Part shown: piece after piece, positions 62,273 through 64,000 of the stretch
Layout: each line of letters starts with the position of its first letter
Position numbering within the stretch: the stretch's first letter is position 1
Assembly: GCA_946811695.1 (NCBI GenBank)
Contig: OX328128.1
Coordinates: 79,919,666 to 79,983,665 of the forward strand
Length of the DNA: 64,000 nucleotides
Source: Gonocerus acuteangulatus
Taxonomy: Eukaryota > Arthropoda > Insecta > Hemiptera > Coreidae
Direction of reading: 5' to 3'
Position numbers and translations under genes: made by a program
Notes under the pieces: model-generated
Seen by the model: the letters and a program-made list of their open reading frames with translations, nothing else
The model's database searches: none
What the model was told of the DNA's origin: nothing

Positions 62273-62967
62273 ACGTATATCTACATGTTAACCCTTTAAC
62301 GGGCACGTCTGGGGGGCATCCATTTACTAAATATGAACCCAGGTTGTTAAAAAAAAAAATTGTATCCATAAATACGGGGTTGGCCGCTTGGGCGGCCCTT
62401 GCCCATTCCAGGCATCGGGAATCCCCAATATGCAATGCCCGCGATACGTCGTAAAGCCGATTCCAAGTCACAAAGATCCCGAAAATGAAAATGGTTCATT
62501 CGATGGCGTTACCCTAAGATTGGAAGGCTTTAAAAAAATATAATAATGGTATAATGCTAGCCCACAATATCATTTGAGACAGAATTGAGAAAAACAATTC
62601 ATTAGGAATGCCAAAAAAAGTATTTTTTCCTTACTGTCTCACGAGAGTAAGGTACTTATGAGACAAATCAATGAATAACATGTAAGCGATATACTCATTC
62701 CAATTAAAATCAATTAATTCCTAATCTAGAATGTATAAAAGAATTATTACATACTTTGAAACGATTTCCGGATAAGATGAGTGATCCATAGAGCCAATAA
62801 TGCACGGCCAACACTGACACAAGACGAGTGCGGGAATGGGGAATGCTATAGCGGTCAACTTCGTCTTATCTCGGCTCGTCGGGCCCAAGACCTCCAAATA
62901 CTATTTTTTGGTATACCTCGGCATCTAGCAGGAAGCATTGGAACCAATTCCGCCTCACTCGCGTCAT

Positions 62968-63086
62968 TTTAGCACTTTCCTCCGAAGGAAAGTAGCTATT
63001 AAGGTTGGACTCATGACGGAAGTTTTGAAAAATTTCTTCAAATCTTTATCGATCCTACCTAGCAGAAACCGAAAATGACCCCCGTT

Positions 63087-63159
<73 letters not shown>

Positions 63160-64000
63160 CTGTTAACACGATAGCGGCCAGAGTTTTTGTTTTTTCGTCA
63201 CGAAACTTGGTATATAGCATTCAATTAGCAAACGATTGAACGAGTTCGTTAACCACCAAAGTCGGTCTACCGGAAGGGGGGGGGGGGTTACCCCGAACCC
63301 AAAACACTAATTTGACCATTTCAGCCGTAATATTTGTTATATTTCAACGAAACTTGGTATTCGTAGTGGTAATATAGAGAGAAAAGTGAGATATAAAAAT
63401 GAACTAAATTAGTTCATTAGGAGGGGGGGGGGGTTTACTCCGGACCCACAATACCAATTCACCACTACCAGCCGTGATTTTTGGTATATTTCGACGAAAC
63501 TCGGTATTCGTAGTGGTAATCCACAGGTAAATATGTGTTGTAAAAATAAACTAAATCGGTTCATTAGGATGGGGGGGGGGGGTTTACTCCGGACCCACAA
63601 TACCAATTCGCCACTACCAACCGTGATTTTTGGTATATTTCGACGAAACTCGGTATTCGTAGTGGTAATCCACAGGTAAATATGTGTTGTAAAAATAAAC
63701 TAAATCGGTTCATTAGGAGGGGGGGGGGGTTACTCCGGACCCAAGTTACTAATATACTCATACCGGTCGTAATTTCTGCTGTATTGTAACGAAACGCGGT
63801 ATGAGTCGTAGGTCACTCATGGGAAAGAAGTGTTGTAAAATGAGCCGAACCGTAAGCTTTAGTAATATATTTCAATAGAAAAGCCCGCCAGACGTAGGTT
63901 CGCAAAGCCACCGCAAGGAGCGCTTTCTACCACTAGAGGGACTGTATCCTGTTCCTGCGTTAGATCAAAATAAGATAATATGAAGTTTTGTGTTTTAATG
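62968..64000 (+). repeat. G-run dispersed repeat with tandem units, copy D (runs to window end)
   Basis: Fullest copy: TAGCACTTTCCTCCGAAGGA start, (TA)n(TG)n, CTGTTAACACGATAGCGGCC, then tandem units each with a G-run of 10-13, spaced about 145-150 bp, and the shared end AGAAAAGCCCGCCAGACGTA ... GCGTTAGATCAAAATA. Frames on the minus strand (Pro-rich at the C-runs) repeat with the unit and are not genes. Confidence 0.85.

Overview
This is an AT-rich, repeat-crowded stretch of nuclear DNA from an arthropod, most likely an insect. The evidence is short coding exons with GT..AG borders separated by kilobase introns, a sugar-type gustatory receptor (an arthropod family), a godzilla/RNF13-type ubiquitin ligase, and insect-style transposons (mariner, hAT MITEs, Penelope-like foldbacks, tRNA-derived SINEs, a gag-bearing LTR element). 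I cannot name the species. No gene models came with the window; all exon borders were read by eye from splice sites, reading-phase agreement and remembered protein families.

Layout: (1) 110-9880, plus strand, the last six coding exons of an RNF13/godzilla-like PA-TM-RING E3 ligase; its 5' part lies left of the window. One intron carries a 3-kb 22-bp minisatellite that ends in a large palindrome. (2) 9881-18330, a transposon graveyard with a young non-autonomous LTR retrotransposon (10929-14161), a SINE, a G-run tandem repeat and LINE remnants. (3) 18331-18501, one orphan exon-like open reading segment. (4) 23712-27196, minus strand, a complete four-exon rhomboid protease of the RHBDD1/RHBDL4 type. 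(5) 27197-36474, no clear gene; it holds a 179-bp minisatellite. (6) 36475-41622, plus strand, a two-exon cAMP-dependent protein kinase inhibitor (PKI) whose intron contains two broken mariner transposons. (7) 41623-49792, probable PKI 3' UTR, then repeats. (8) 49793 to beyond 61359, plus strand, the first five coding exons of a sugar gustatory receptor; the C-terminal half is not recognised here and probably lies right of the window.

The genes are not an operon and share no pathway. RNF13-like and RHBDD1-like proteins both act in membrane protein quality control or trafficking, PKI restrains protein kinase A, and the receptor is chemosensory. The main interest is in the repeats: a dimeric minisatellite with higher-order structure and a terminal inversion, tandem duplications that copied splice sites of the E3 ligase, three loci with hammerhead-ribozyme-like cores (two within perfect or near-perfect foldbacks), an LTR that appears to have absorbed its own primer-binding site, and hAT MITEs with intact 8-bp target duplications.
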